Assembly (NCBI GenBank): GCA_000508865.1
Contig: BAHP02000075.1
Coordinates: forward strand, 1-56,782
Length of the DNA stretch: 56,782 nucleotides
Reading direction: 5' to 3'
From: Clostridiales bacterium VE202-01
GTDB lineage: Bacteria; Bacillota_I; Bacilli_A; Erysipelotrichales; Coprobacillaceae
Position numbers and translations under genes: made by a program. Below are positions 46,400 to 56,741 of the stretch, piece after piece (within the stretch, counting starts at the first letter, position 1; each line of letters starts with the position of its first letter). The notes beneath the pieces were generated by a model. That model was given only the letters and a program-made list of their open reading frames with translations, did no database searches and was not told the origin of the DNA.

Positions 46400-48484
46400 A
46401 TGGAAAAAAGTGCCGTTAGAATGATTGCACAAGTAGTAGCTTTGAAAAAAATAGAAGTATTACTCTTGAAAAAATATTATGAAGGTAATAGCCCAAGATT
46501 TTATTTACGTGATTTAAATAGCGGTGATTTAAAAGAAATAAAAATTTCAGGTAAGTATATAGAAGAACAATTTGTACATTACTATTTCGATGATATTGAA
46601 ATAGATTTTTGTCATGTTTATCAAATTGTTGATGCTTATGGATTAACAGAGATACTGCAATATACTAAGCTTGTTTGTGACCATGAATTTTTAAAGCAAA
46701 ATTATTATGATGGTGATGATTTAGGGTGTCACTATCGCCCTGGATATACAACATTTAAAGTATGGGCTCCAACTGCTTTGCAGATGAAGGTTTCAATTAC
46801 TAAGAATAATAATACTTATACATATGAAATGCAAAGAGTAGATAATGGTGTGTTTTATGCGAAAGTATCTGGTGATTTTGATAATTGTCAGTATGTATAT
46901 TTAGTTAGACATCATGAGGGTTTCTACCCTGCATTAGATCCATATGCATATAGTTCATCTTCAAATAGTTTAAGCAGTATAATAATAGATTTAGATAAAG
47001 TTAAAATAGATTTAAATCGTGACAAGCTTCCAACATTAGTAAATAAAACGGATGCTATTATATACGAGGTTAGTGTTCGTGATTATACAATGTATGAAAA
47101 TAGTCTAAGTGCTTATAAGGGAAAATTTAAAGGAATATGTGAAGAAGGGTTAAAGACCAAGCATGGTAATAGTGCGGGATTAGATTACCTAGTTGAACTA
47201 GGGATTACCCATTTGCAATTAATGCCAATATTTGATTTTGCAACAGTTGATGAAAATAATCCTGAATTATTATATAATTGGGGCTATGATCCAGCTCAAT
47301 ATAATGTTCCTGAAGGAAGTTACTGTAGTGATCCAAATGATGGTTATAGTCGTGTTGTTGAATGTAAGGAAATGATTTCTAAATTACATTCTAAAGGTAT
47401 AAGAGTTGTTATGGATGTTGTTTATAATCATATGTATGATGTAAATGCAAGTGCGTTCGAAAGATTAGTACCTGGATATTATTTTAGAAAAAATCATGAT
47501 GGGACGCTATCTAATGGTTCGTGGTGTGGTGATGATTTAAATAGTCAGGAACATATGGTAAGAAAGTATATTCTTGACATGTCTAAACGCTGGCAGCAGT
47601 TTTACGGTGTTGATGGTTTTCGTTTTGACCTGATGGGAATAATTGATATTACTACAATTAATCAAGTTTATGAAATGTGTTCAAGCTATGATAAATCATT
47701 CCTTATCTATGGAGAAGGCTGGAATATGCCAACAAATTTACCAGATGAAAAAAAAGCTATGCAGGACAATCATGCTAAGATGTTAAATATTAGTTTTTTT
47801 AATGATGAATTTCGTGAGGTCATAAAAGGTGGCAGCGGTGATTTTGTTTTGGTGAATAAAGGGTTTATTACAGGAAATCTTTATGAAACAGAACATGCTA
47901 AAAATATAATCTCTGGATTAAATCGTTACTCAAAACCAGATCAGTCAGTTAATTATGTTGAATGCCATGATAATGCGACTGTTTTTGATAAATTATATAT
48001 ATCAAATGTTGAAGAAGGATTATCGGGAATTTTAAATCGTCAGAAAAATTTGACAATCATGACATTATTAGCTCAGGGAATTCCATTTATTCATGCAGGA
48101 CAGGAATTTTATCGCACTAAAGGCGGAATATATAATTCGTATAATACTTTAGATAATATAAATTGTATAAATTGGGATTTTAGAGATATCTATAAAGATG
48201 ATATTGATGATATTAAAAAAATAATTCAGTTACGTAAAAACAATAAATGTTTTCGATATGCAACAAGAGAAGAAATTGAAAAAAATGTTTTAGTTGAAAA
48301 TATAGATTATAAGATGGTAAAATATACACTCAAACAAGATAGTGGAGAATATAAAGAATTTATAATTTATATTAACCCATCTAGTTTTACTTTTGATTAT
48401 CAGGAAAAAGAATATAGTTGTATCTATGGCAATATAAATGATAGTCAAATTGGACCTAAAACTATTGTTGTTCTAGCAAAGTAA
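46400..48484 (+). CDS. pulA: Type I pullulanase (cytosolic debranching enzyme)
   Basis: A 694-residue GH13_14 enzyme without a signal peptide. An N-terminal domain and CBM48 (YTTFKVWAPTALQMKVSI, about 118-135) precede the catalytic barrel with YNWGYDPAQYNVPEGSYC, GIRVVMDVVYNHMY, the nucleophile motif GVDGFRFDLMG, acid/base LIYGEGWNMP and NYVECHDN. The YNWGYDP motif marks pullulanases. It cleaves alpha-1,6 bonds and so removes branches left by glgP during glycogen breakdown. It follows the CRISPR array; the 46105-46399 gap has only a weak hairpin (about 46140-46160). Its stop is 11 bases before pth. Confidence 0.95.
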   Translation: MEKSAVRMIAQVVALKKIEVLLLKKYYEGNSPRFYLRDLNSGDLKEIKISGKYIEEQFVHYYFDDIEIDFCHVYQIVDAYGLTEILQYTKLVCDHEFLKQNYYDGDDLGCHYRPGYTTFKVWAPTALQMKVSITKNNNTYTYEMQRVDNGVFYAKVSGDFDNCQYVYLVRHHEGFYPALDPYAYSSSSNSLSSIIIDLDKVKIDLNRDKLPTLVNKTDAIIYEVSVRDYTMYENSLSAYKGKFKGICEEGLKTKHGNSAGLDYLVELGITHLQLMPIFDFATVDENNPELLYNWGYDPAQYNVPEGSYCSDPNDGYSRVVECKEMISKLHSKGIRVVMDVVYNHMYDVNASAFERLVPGYYFRKNHDGTLSNGSWCGDDLNSQEHMVRKYILDMSKRWQQFYGVDGFRFDLMGIIDITTINQVYEMCSSYDKSFLIYGEGWNMPTNLPDEKKAMQDNHAKMLNISFFNDEFREVIKGGSGDFVLVNKGFITGNLYETEHAKNIISGLNRYSKPDQSVNYVECHDNATVFDKLYISNVEEGLSGILNRQKNLTIMTLLAQGIPFIHAGQEFYRTKGGIYNSYNTLDNINCINWDFRDIYKDDIDDIKKIIQLRKNNKCFRYATREEIEKNVLVENIDYKMVKYTLKQDSGEYKEFIIYINPSSFTFDYQEKEYSCIYGNINDSQIGPKTIVVLAK

Positions 48485-48495
48485 AGGAGAAGTAA

Positions 48496-49050
48496 ATGAA
48501 GTTAATTGTAGGATTAGGGAACCCAGGTAGAGAATATGAGGGAACCCGCCATAACTGTGGCTTTATGGTAATAGATAAACTAGCAGAGAAATTAAATGTT
48601 AGTGTTGATCAAAATAAATTTAAAGGTTTATATGTAAAGTTTAAATATCATGGTGAAGATGTAATTTTATTGAAACCGCAAACATATATGAATCTTTCTG
48701 GTGAGTCTGTTAGTACATTGATGCAGTTTTTCAAAATAGAAATAGAAGATTTATTAGTTATATATGATGATTTGGATATGCCAGTAGGTAAATTACGATT
48801 ACGAAAAACAGGTAGTGCTGGTGGTCATAATGGAATAAAAAATATTATTGCGCATTTAAATAGTCAGGATTTTAAAAGAATTCGAGTTGGTATTGATAGG
48901 CACAAATATATGAAAGTGGTTGATTATGTTTTATCACGTTTTACCAAAGAAGAAACCGATGCTATTAATCAGGGAATTGAAAATGCAGTTAATGCTATTA
49001 TTGACTATCTTGATCATGGTTTCGATTATATAATGAATCGGTACAATTAG
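48496..49050 (+). CDS. pth: Peptidyl-tRNA hydrolase
   Basis: A 184-residue Pth. LIVGLGNPGREYEGTRHNCGFMVID contains the catalytic H19; PQTYMNLSGESV, VIYDDLDMPVGKLRLR and GSAGGHNGIKNII complete the active site. It recycles peptidyl-tRNA released from ribosomes. AAAGGAGAAG precedes the ATG. The pth-mfd pair is a conserved Firmicute gene order, and mfd starts eight bases downstream. Confidence 0.97.
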   Translation: MKLIVGLGNPGREYEGTRHNCGFMVIDKLAEKLNVSVDQNKFKGLYVKFKYHGEDVILLKPQTYMNLSGESVSTLMQFFKIEIEDLLVIYDDLDMPVGKLRLRKTGSAGGHNGIKNIIAHLNSQDFKRIRVGIDRHKYMKVVDYVLSRFTKEETDAINQGIENAVNAIIDYLDHGFDYIMNRYN

Positions 49051-49058
49051 AGGCAATT

Positions 49059-52000
49059 ATGAAACAGTTAGATGATATTTTAAGACAAAATAAGGCTTTT
49101 AAAACTTTATTGAATGGTAAAGGAAACATCATTGTTAATGATATTAATGATGAGGCACTATTAATATCTAGTGCCTTTTTGACATTGAAAAAGGACATTG
49201 TAGTTGTAAAACCAAACCAGTATGAAGCTAATATGTTATATCAGCAAATTATGTCAATTAATGAACATGATACTTTACTATTCCCGGTTGATGAATCATA
49301 TCGTATAGAGGCTTTAGCAGCATCACCGGAATTATTAGGTCAAAGAATTGATACTTTGTATCAATTAACTACAGATAAACCTAAAATACTTATTACCCAT
49401 AGTCAGGCATTAGTTCGATATTTACCAGCTAAACAAATATTTAAAGAAAATTGTTTGGATTTAAAAGTAGGAATGCAAATAGATATTTATGATTTACAAA
49501 AATATTTATTAAAAGCAGGTTATCAAAGTGCTATTAGAGTAGATCAGCCATTCTATTTTTCAAAACGTGGTGGAGTAATCGATGTATTTTCAATTCAATA
49601 TGAAACACCAGTTAGAATTGAATTCTTTGATGATGAAATTGATAATATTCGTTTTTATAATCAAAATAGTCAAAGAACAATAGAAAGCGTTAATGAAGTT
49701 ACAATTATTCCTGCTAGTGATGTATTATATGATGAATCAGAAGTACCTGCAGTTATTGGCAAAATTAATGATTTAAGAGATAAACAAGCAGAAGAATTAG
49801 ATGAAGTATATTTAGATGATTATTTAAATAAAGTTTCTATTGATCAAGAAAATCTTCGTAATCATGATACAAGTTTTACTATGTATAACTATTTTAATTT
49901 ATTTAGACAAACAGCAAGTATTAAAGACTATCTAAATGATCCTTTGATTATTCTTGCAAATAGTCAAGATATTAATTTTGCTTATAAGAATTATCTTGAA
50001 GAAAATCATTATTATTATCATGAATTAATAGGAATTGGTAAAAGTATAGAGGGTTTGAATTTATTTAGAAATCTTTATGAAGTAATTGATGATGCTGTAA
50101 TTGATTTTAAATCTTTTGCAACAAGTGAAAAAGATGTTTTATTTAATGCTCGAGCAGTTATGATTGATAATCAAGATGAAAAAATGCTAATTAATCAAAT
50201 TAGAACATATTTAAAATTATCTAAAGTAGTAATTGCTTTAGATGATGAGCATCAATTACGCTTAATATGCGAATTATTTGATCGTTATGAATTATTATAT
50301 ACATTGGTTGGAATTAAAGATGAATTATACCCAGGATTGAATATTACAATTAGTAAATTTGGTTTTGGAATAGAATTAATTGATGAAAATATTGTTATAA
50401 TTAGTGCAAATGAATTATTTAAAACAAGGAATATTAAAAAACCAAAATATTTTAAATACAAAAATGCTAAAGTATTAAAAGATTATCAGGAATTAAATGT
50501 AGGAGATTATGTGGTTCATGATAACTATGGAATTGGACAATATTTAGGAATTAAAACTTTAGAGGTGCAAGGGTATCATAAAGATTATTTATATGTAGCA
50601 TATGCTCAAGATGATACATTGTATATTCCTGTTGAACAGTTTAAATTAATTAGGAAGTATTCAAGCGGTGAAGGCAAAGTACCCAAAATCAATAAATTAG
50701 GCAGTTCACAGTGGCAAAAAACTAAAGCTAAGGCTAGAAATAAGGTTGATGATATTGCTGATAAATTGATTGAAATTTATTCTGCTAGAATCAATCAGCC
50801 AGGTTATGCTTTTCCTAAGGATAATGATATGCAGCTTGAATTTGAAAAAGCATTTGGGTATGAGTTAACTATAGATCAGGCTCGTTCTGTTGAGGAAATC
50901 AAAGCAGACATGGAAAAACCTCAGCCAATGGATCGTTTGTTGTGCGGGGATGTAGGATTTGGTAAAACAGAAGTTGCACTAAGGGCTGCCTTTAAGGCAA
51001 TTTTGGGTAACAAACAGGTTGCTTTTTTATGTCCAACGACAATTTTATCAATGCAGCATTATAAAACAATGACTGCTAGATTTAAGGATTTTCCAGTAAA
51101 AATAGCATTATTGAATCGTTTTACTTCAACTAAGCAGAAAAAACAGATTCTAAGTGATCTTAAATTAGGAAATATCGATTTGCTGGTAGGAACACATCGG
51201 ATATTATCTAAAGATGTCATTTTTAAAGATATTGGTCTTTTATGTATTGATGAAGAACAGCGTTTTGGAGTTAAGCAAAAAGAAAAAATTAAAGAGTATC
51301 GAAAAACAATTGATGTTTTGACTCTTACGGCTACACCAATCCCTAGAACATTGCAAATGTCTTTGATGGGAATTAGAGGATTATCACAAATTGAAACGCC
51401 ACCTAAAAATCGTCAACCAGTTCAAACTTATGTAATTGAAAAAAATAATGTTTTAATTAAGCAAATTATTGAACGGGAATTAGCACGTGATGGACAGGTT
51501 TTTTATTTATATAATCGAACTAATCAGATTGCAAATGTAGCATATAATATTGAGTTAATGATCCCAGGGGCTAAAGTTGCGATTGGTCATGGAAAAATGG
51601 ATAAAAATGAATTAGAAGATGTAATGATGCGTTTTGTAAATAGAGAGTTTAATGTACTTGTTTGTACTACAATTATAGAAACTGGAATAGATATTCCTAA
51701 TGCTAATACAATAATTGTTGAAAATGCAGATAAGTTTGGGTTAAGTCAGCTTTATCAAATAAAAGGTCGAGTAGGGCGGAGTGATCGAGGCGCCTATGCA
51801 TATTTGTTATATAATCCAGCTCATGTATTGAACGAAGAGGCTAGTAAGCGTTTAAAAGCAATTAAAGAGTTTACTGAATTAGGTAGTGGATATAAAATTG
51901 CGATGCGAGATCTTGCAATTCGTGGTTCTGGGGATATTTTAGGTGGTACACAATCTGGTTTTATTGATTCAATTGGATTTGAAATGTATATGAAAATCTT

Positions 52001-52490
52001 ACAGGATGCAATTAATCAAAAAATGGGTAAAAAAGAAGCAGAGGAAAAAGAAGTTAGAAGTGTTAATGTTAATGTAGAAGGGTATATTCCTCATGATTAT
52101 GTTTCTAGTGATATTGAAAAGCTGGAATTATATCAACGTTTGGATAATACTAAAACAATTAAAGAAATTGATCATTTAAAGAGTGAATTTATTGATTACT
52201 ATGGTAAATTACCTAAAGAGGTGATTGCTTTGATTGAAAAGCGAAAGTTAGATATTTTAGCAGCCTCTAAAATTATTGATAAGTTAGAAGAGAAAAAAGG
52301 TAAAATGGAAATAACTTTTAGCAAAGAATATAGCAAAAATGTAAAAGGAGATCAGTTGTTTGAAACAGTAAATCGTTTATTTACTAGACCGATGTTTAAA
52401 CAATTAGATAATAAAATTATGATTGTTTTACCAAAAGGTGATCAATGGTTAGAAAGGATGAATCAGCTTATTACTGTATTGAATCATTAG
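49059..52490 (+). CDS. mfd: Transcription-repair coupling factor
   Basis: A 1143-residue protein. N-terminal UvrB-homology domains (1-350), the RNA-polymerase-interacting domain with [19 protein letters not shown] (about 485-545), and a RecG-like translocase follow in order. The translocase has Walker [40 protein letters not shown] and [16 protein letters not shown]. The C-terminal TRCF domain (about 1000-1100) is also present. It removes RNA polymerase stalled at DNA lesions and recruits UvrA. It is intact and of normal length. Confidence 0.97.
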   Translation: MKQLDDILRQNKAFKTLLNGKGNIIVNDINDEALLISSAFLTLKKDIVVVKPNQYEANMLYQQIMSINEHDTLLFPVDESYRIEALAASPELLGQRIDTLYQLTTDKPKILITHSQALVRYLPAKQIFKENCLDLKVGMQIDIYDLQKYLLKAGYQSAIRVDQPFYFSKRGGVIDVFSIQYETPVRIEFFDDEIDNIRFYNQNSQRTIESVNEVTIIPASDVLYDESEVPAVIGKINDLRDKQAEELDEVYLDDYLNKVSIDQENLRNHDTSFTMYNYFNLFRQTASIKDYLNDPLIILANSQDINFAYKNYLEENHYYYHELIGIGKSIEGLNLFRNLYEVIDDAVIDFKSFATSEKDVLFNARAVMIDNQDEKMLINQIRTYLKLSKVVIALDDEHQLRLICELFDRYELLYTLVGIKDELYPGLNITISKFGFGIELIDENIVIISANELFKTRNIKKPKYFKYKNAKVLKDYQELNVGDYVVHDNYGIGQYLGIKTLEVQGYHKDYLYVAYAQDDTLYIPVEQFKLIRKYSSGEGKVPKINKLGSSQWQKTKAKARNKVDDIADKLIEIYSARINQPGYAFPKDNDMQLEFEKAFGYELTIDQARSVEEIKADMEKPQPMDRLLCGDVGFGKTEVALRAAFKAILGNKQVAFLCPTTILSMQHYKTMTARFKDFPVKIALLNRFTSTKQKKQILSDLKLGNIDLLVGTHRILSKDVIFKDIGLLCIDEEQRFGVKQKEKIKEYRKTIDVLTLTATPIPRTLQMSLMGIRGLSQIETPPKNRQPVQTYVIEKNNVLIKQIIERELARDGQVFYLYNRTNQIANVAYNIELMIPGAKVAIGHGKMDKNELEDVMMRFVNREFNVLVCTTIIETGIDIPNANTIIVENADKFGLSQLYQIKGRVGRSDRGAYAYLLYNPAHVLNEEASKRLKAIKEFTELGSGYKIAMRDLAIRGSGDILGGTQSGFIDSIGFEMYMKILQDAINQKMGKKEAEEKEVRSVNVNVEGYIPHDYVSSDIEKLELYQRLDNTKTIKEIDHLKSEFIDYYGKLPKEVIALIEKRKLDILAASKIIDKLEEKKGKMEITFSKEYSKNVKGDQLFETVNRLFTRPMFKQLDNKIMIVLPKGDQWLERMNQLITVLNH

Positions 52491-52540
52491 ATATATATAT
52501 TGTTTTAGGTTATTTGAAGATATTAAATTGGCATTTGTTA

Positions 52541-53035
52541 TTGACTGAAAAACAAATTCCTACTAATCATGTAACTATTGGTAAATACATTAAATATTTG
52601 TGCAATGCTTTTATTTTTTATGATATCAAACGATATGATATTCGTGGTAAAAAATATCTTGAAAGCTCTGAAAAGTTTTATTTATGCAACACAGGTATCC
52701 GATTCGCAATACTTGGAAGTAGAAATATAGATTATGGTAGAGTTTATGAAAATATGGTTTGCATAGAATTACTTCGTTGGGGTTACGATGTATATGTTGG
52801 TAAACTTTACCAAAAAGAAATTAATTTTGTTGCTCAAAGAAATAGTGAAAAAATTTATATTCAGGTAAGCGATAATATTTTAAATGAAGATACATTCAAA
52901 AGAGAGTATTCTTCATTACTTCGAATCAAAGATGTATATCCAAAAATCATCATAGCTAGAACTAGACATCCTAAATATAGCTATGAAGGAATTGAAATCA
53001 TTAATAATATTAAAGATTGGTTATTAAAAGTATAA
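52541..53035 (+). pseudogene. C-terminal fragment of an AAA ATPase with DUF4143 domain
   Basis: About 164 residues resembling only the DUF4143 end of AAA_14-type ATPases: [88 protein letters not shown] and [15 protein letters not shown] (shown in parts). The N-terminal P-loop ATPase part is missing. The open frame can be traced back to 52445 only by overlapping mfd, so it has no natural start. It is a leftover of a larger gene. Full-length members occur as scattered copies in related genomes and may be toxin- or transporter-associated. Confidence 0.75.
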
Positions 53036-53195
53036 ATTTGAATTTGTTTGTTGATTGATAATTTTTATGGGAGATAAGATAAATGAGAAAAATAAATGAT
53101 GTTTATATTATGAATATTTCAAATTGGGGTGGAAAAGAATAAGAACATACTTTTTCTAATAAATAGACTATGAAATTTAAGGAGAATAATGAAGT

Positions 53196-53723
53196 ATGAA
53201 TAAATTAACTTTAAGACCTATTATGTCTGCTGAAGATAAGGATATATTTATAAGTGAAATTCAGGAAGCTTTTCAAAAATCTTATGTAAAAGAATTTGGA
53301 GAATTTGAAAAAACAATTCTTCCAATAAAAGATATTGAAGAATCATTTGAAACCAAAGGCTCAGAAGCATACATTGCAGAAATTGGCGGAGTAAGAGTTG
53401 GCGGTACAATAATAGTAATAAATGATAAAACTAGGTACAATTCACTTCATCTTTTATATGTGAAGTCAGACACACAAAATGTTGGAAATGGGTTTAAGAT
53501 ATGGAAATCAATCGAAGAATTGCATCCTGAAACAAAGATTTGGGAAACGCATACACCATATTATGATAAACGAAATATTCATTTTTATGTAAATCGTTGT
53601 GGTTTCAAGATTGTAGAATTTTTTAATCCAAAGCATAAAGATTCACATCAAACAAGTGATACTGCTGGAAATATTCCATCAGAAAACAATTACTTTTTTA
53701 GATTTGAAAAAGAAATGAAGTAA
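53196..53723 (+). CDS. GNAT-family N-acetyltransferase
   Basis: A 175-residue acetyltransferase fold. It shows LTLRPIMSAEDKDIF at the start, a beta4 region AYIAEIGGVRVGGTIIVI, NSLHLLYVKSDTQNVGNGFKIWKSIEE at the coenzyme A loop, and YVNRCGFKIVEFFNP near the end. The usual Q/RxxGxG/A loop is represented by QNVGNG. Substrate unknown. AAGGAG precedes the ATG. The 53036-53195 gap holds a 19-codon frame (53083-53142) that I do not regard as a gene. Confidence 0.8.
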   Translation: MNKLTLRPIMSAEDKDIFISEIQEAFQKSYVKEFGEFEKTILPIKDIEESFETKGSEAYIAEIGGVRVGGTIIVINDKTRYNSLHLLYVKSDTQNVGNGFKIWKSIEELHPETKIWETHTPYYDKRNIHFYVNRCGFKIVEFFNPKHKDSHQTSDTAGNIPSENNYFFRFEKEMK

Positions 53724-53748
53724 ATAAATTAGAATTTAAGGTGAAATT

Positions 53749-54068
53749 ATGGCGTCAAGTAAAGAATATTTGGAATTTATTTTAGGGCAGTTATCTGAAT
53801 TAGAAGAAATTACATATCGTGCTATGATGGGAGAATTTATTATCTATTATCGTGCAAGATTGTCGGTGGTATTTATGATGATAGGCTGTTTGTCAAACCA
53901 GTAAAATCAGCAGTTAGTTATATGCCAACAGCTTTGCATGAGTTACCCTATGAGGGAGCAAAAGAAATGTTGTTAATTGATGGAGTTGATAATAAGGCTT
54001 TTTTGACAGATTTGTTTAATACTATGTATGATGAATTATCAGCCTCAAAACCGAAAAAGAAGAAATAA
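53749..54068 (+). pseudogene. TfoX/Sxy N-terminal-domain protein, frameshifted
   Basis: About 106 residues. The first part reads MASSKEYLEFILGQLSELEEITYRAMMGEFIIYYR. One G added to the run at 53854 gives GKIVGGIYDDRLFVKPV, and reading then continues with PYEGAKEMLLIDGVDNKAFLTDLFNTMYDEL to TAA 54068 (cited in parts). This is the free-standing TfoX N-terminal domain widespread in Firmicutes; a role in competence is known only for the Gram-negative protein. AAGGTG precedes the ATG. Confidence 0.8.
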
Positions 54069-54154
54069 ATTTTTCATTAGATAAAAAACTATACTCTTTG
54101 TTTATTTGGGATAAATATTTTTTTATTAAAATAAATATATTGAAAATGATTATA

Positions 54155-54208
54155 AAAATAGAGTAAAAACTTAGGCTTATTTTATCCTATGTTTTTACTC
54201 TATTTTTT
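54155..54208. terminator. Bidirectional terminator
   Basis: AATAGAGTAAAAAC and GTTTTTACTCTATT are perfect inverted repeats, extended by TTAGG/CCTAT, with a short loop. They lie between convergent genes. Confidence 0.85.
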
Positions 54209-54209
54209 G

Positions 54210-54668
54210 TTAATTATTATTATAATTGTTTAAAATTGTATCAAAGTCTAAACCTATTTTAAATCCTAATGTAAAATAATCATCGATACAATTTTGAAAA
54301 GCTTCAAAACTGTAAGTATCAATTACTTTTAAGGCACTTTGATAAACTTTAATCAGTTGATCAGCAGCATTATTAGTATCACTAATTTCTTGATAATTTT
54401 TTAGATTATCGACATGCAATTCAAATCCTACAGACATTAACATATGTAAACCGTCAATATAATAATCTAATAGTTCTTTATCATTAGTAGAAGAACTATC
54501 CCAAAAACTAAATATTTTGGACTCTTCACTAGCTTTTGCTAATTCACAAAGAAAAGCTAGTATCTTAGTTTTAACTTTATCTTTGTTTAAAACACTATGA
54601 TCAAAATTATTAACTAATTTTAATTCATTAGTTACATGTTCTTGATAAATCTTATTTATTTCATTCAT
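54210..54668 (-). CDS. dUTPase_2-like dimeric dUTP diphosphatase
   Basis: A 152-residue all-helical protein. The pattern KTKILAFLCELAKASEESKIFSFWD, then KELLDYYIDGLHMLMSVGFEL, matches the metal-binding motifs (ExxE/A, FxFW, YxDGLHF) of the dimeric dUTPase family. The second expected Glu of motif 1 appears as E in EESK; catalytic integrity should be confirmed by alignment. It would hydrolyse dUTP and dUDP to dUMP. I start at the ATG giving MNEINKIY because AAGAGGTGA lies nine bases upstream; the longer frame begins at GTG within it. Confidence 0.75.
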   Translation of the reverse strand: MNEINKIYQEHVTNELKLVNNFDHSVLNKDKVKTKILAFLCELAKASEESKIFSFWDSSSTNDKELLDYYIDGLHMLMSVGFELHVDNLKNYQEISDTNNAADQLIKVYQSALKVIDTYSFEAFQNCIDDYFTLGFKIGLDFDTILNNYNNN

Positions 54669-54723
54669 TATAGTAATCACCTCTTAATAATTATTATACT
54701 CATCTTTATGACATTTTAATGAA

Positions 54724-55323
54724 TTACGATAATTCTATATAGTCATTTCTAATATATATTTTTTTATATGTATTATTGGTTAAATCCTGGATGATCGATA
54801 AAAACGATTCATCTTCAAGATAACAATTATAGCTAACTTGTTCAAGATATTCAACATTAATACATTTTATTTTATGCACTTTAAGTAAATGCTCGAATTT
54901 TTTAGTATATGAATAATCAATTGTTATTTTGTATAATGGTACACTGAATTTTTCTACGATATCAGCCTCTTTTAAAGCATCAGCGACACTTTGACGATAT
55001 GCACGTGTTAATCCTCCAGCACCTAATTTGATTCCGCCAAAATATCTAGTTACAATAGCAATAATATTAGTTAAATTATTTTTTTCTAAAACATCTAACA
55101 TAGGAAGACCAGCTGTACCACTAGGTTCACCATTATCATTTGCTCTTTTTTGATTTCCTACAATATAAGCAATACAATTATGAGTTGCATCATGATATTT
55201 TTCTTGATATTGATGAATAATTTTGTCAATTTCTTCTTCATCATTACAAGGAATCAAAGTACAAATAAACTCGGATTTTTTAATTACCCATTTATAAGTT
55301 GTTATTTTACGTATAGATTTCAT
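54724..55323 (-). CDS. YigZ/IMPACT-family protein
   Basis: A 199-residue protein of the YigZ/YvyE family related to eukaryotic IMPACT. It has KSEFICTLIPCNDEEEI, the signature ATHNCIAYIVG, NDNGEPSGTAGLPMLDVLEKN, and VTRYFGGIKLGAGGLTRAY. Function in bacteria is uncertain; ribosome or RNA-related roles have been proposed. I start at the ATG giving MKSIRKI behind GGGGGA; an in-frame start four codons earlier is less likely. It is divergent from the degV gene. Confidence 0.93.
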   Translation of the reverse strand: MKSIRKITTYKWVIKKSEFICTLIPCNDEEEIDKIIHQYQEKYHDATHNCIAYIVGNQKRANDNGEPSGTAGLPMLDVLEKNNLTNIIAIVTRYFGGIKLGAGGLTRAYRQSVADALKEADIVEKFSVPLYKITIDYSYTKKFEHLLKVHKIKCINVEYLEQVSYNCYLEDESFLSIIQDLTNNTYKKIYIRNDYIELS

Positions 55324-55418
55324 TAAATCCCCCATTTCTTTATTATCATAACATATATTACTAGAAATATGATGATAAATTTGATATATTAGTAGTATAA
55401 CTATAGGAGGGAATAATT

Positions 55419-56300
55419 ATGAGTAGAATAGCAGTTTTAGCAGATAGTGGATGTCAATTGCCAATTGGCTCATTAGAAGAGCAAGGTATTTATATTGTTC
55501 CTTTAACAATAACTATGAATAATAAAACGTATTTAGATTTAGAAGAAATAACAGCTTTAGATGTTTTTAATAGAATGGAAGAAACTGGAGAAATAGTTAA
55601 AACATCACAGCCTTCAACTGGATCGATACAAGCAGCAGTTCATAAAATTAAGGAAGCTGGTTATGATCATATTATTGCTTTATCAATTGCAACAGGGTTA
55701 TCTTCAACTTTAAATGGAATGAAGTTAGCTTGTGATATGGTAGGGATACCTGTTACTTTAATTGATACAAAAGGTACAGCTAGTAATCATCGTTATTTAG
55801 TTAGGGTTGCTAAAAAATTGATCAATGATGGTAAAAGCATAGATGATATTGGAAGTATCTTAACTGCTATGGTAGAGCAGTCAGGGACGTTGATCATGGC
55901 TCCAAATTTAGATCATTTAAAAAAAGGTGGTCGGATTACTCCAGCAGTTGCAATGCTGGGAAACTTATTAAAAATTGTTCCAGTAATGAAATTAAATTAT
56001 AATCTTGGTGGTAAAATAGATACTTTAGATAAAGTCAGAACAATAAAAAAAGCAAATTTAAAAATCATTGAACATATGGTTGAAGTATGTGGTGTTAATA
56101 ATCAGGATTATATTATTGCTATTGAACATGTGTTAGTTGATGAATTAGCACAATCAATGAAACAAGCATTGATTGATAAAATTGGAAAATGCCAGGTTAT
56201 AGTAAGAGAGTTGCCTGCTGTGGTTGGTGCTCATATGGGAGTTGGCGGAGTTGGGTATCAATATATAAAAAAATATGAGGGTTTATCATGGAACGAATAA
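55419..56300 (+). CDS. DegV-family fatty-acid-binding protein
   Basis: A 293-residue DegV (FakB-like) protein. It has AVLADSGCQLP, TSQPSTGSIQAAV, the conserved SIATGLSSTLNGM lipid-headgroup-binding region and a C-terminal GAHMGVGGVGY. FakB proteins present exogenous fatty acids to the kinase FakA; neither fakA nor plsX is nearby. Its last 13 bases overlap luxS, so the two are translationally coupled. AGGAGGG precedes the ATG. Confidence 0.93.
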   Translation: MSRIAVLADSGCQLPIGSLEEQGIYIVPLTITMNNKTYLDLEEITALDVFNRMEETGEIVKTSQPSTGSIQAAVHKIKEAGYDHIIALSIATGLSSTLNGMKLACDMVGIPVTLIDTKGTASNHRYLVRVAKKLINDGKSIDDIGSILTAMVEQSGTLIMAPNLDHLKKGGRITPAVAMLGNLLKIVPVMKLNYNLGGKIDTLDKVRTIKKANLKIIEHMVEVCGVNNQDYIIAIEHVLVDELAQSMKQALIDKIGKCQVIVRELPAVVGAHMGVGGVGYQYIKKYEGLSWNE

Positions 56301-56734
56301 CAAGTTTTAGTGTGGATCATACAAAATTGACAAAGGGAGTATATGTTTCTAGAATAGATGGTGATTTGATTACTTATGATATTCGAATGACTGACCCTAA
56401 TGTTGAGCCGGCTTTGGATCCTAAAGCAGCTCATACAATTGAACATATTGGTGCGACATTACTTCGAAACGGCAGCTATAAAGATAAAATTATTTATTTT
56501 GGTCCTATGGGCTGTATGACAGGTTTTTATTTAATTACTAAAGAGTTGGATTTAAAAATAGTTAATAATTTAGTTAAAGATGTATTTAGACAGATTGCTT
56601 TATGGGATCAAGATATTCCTGGAGCAAAAGCTGAAGAATGTGGAAATTATAGTTTTATGGATTTAAATAAAGCTAAGGAGTCAGCTAAATATTTTGTTGA
56701 TTCACCATGGCAGCATGAGTATTATTATTTATAA
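56288..56734 (+). CDS. luxS: S-ribosylhomocysteine lyase
   Basis: A 148-residue LuxS. Metal ligands are H49 and H53 in HTIEHIGATLLRN and C118 in AEECGNY; the catalytic Cys is C76 in GPMGCMTGFYL. It cleaves S-ribosylhomocysteine to homocysteine and DPD, the precursor of autoinducer 2, in the activated-methyl cycle. No pfs/mtnN lies in the window. It is coupled to degV upstream and followed by a terminator at the window edge. Confidence 0.97.
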   Translation: MERITSFSVDHTKLTKGVYVSRIDGDLITYDIRMTDPNVEPALDPKAAHTIEHIGATLLRNGSYKDKIIYFGPMGCMTGFYLITKELDLKIVNNLVKDVFRQIALWDQDIPGAKAEECGNYSFMDLNKAKESAKYFVDSPWQHEYYYL

Positions 56735-56741
56735 TTAATAG

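Noticed and set aside
53083-53142. 19-codon frame starting MRKINDVYIM after GGGAGATAAG
   Set aside because: Too short, with no recognisable family and no conserved context; treated as non-coding.
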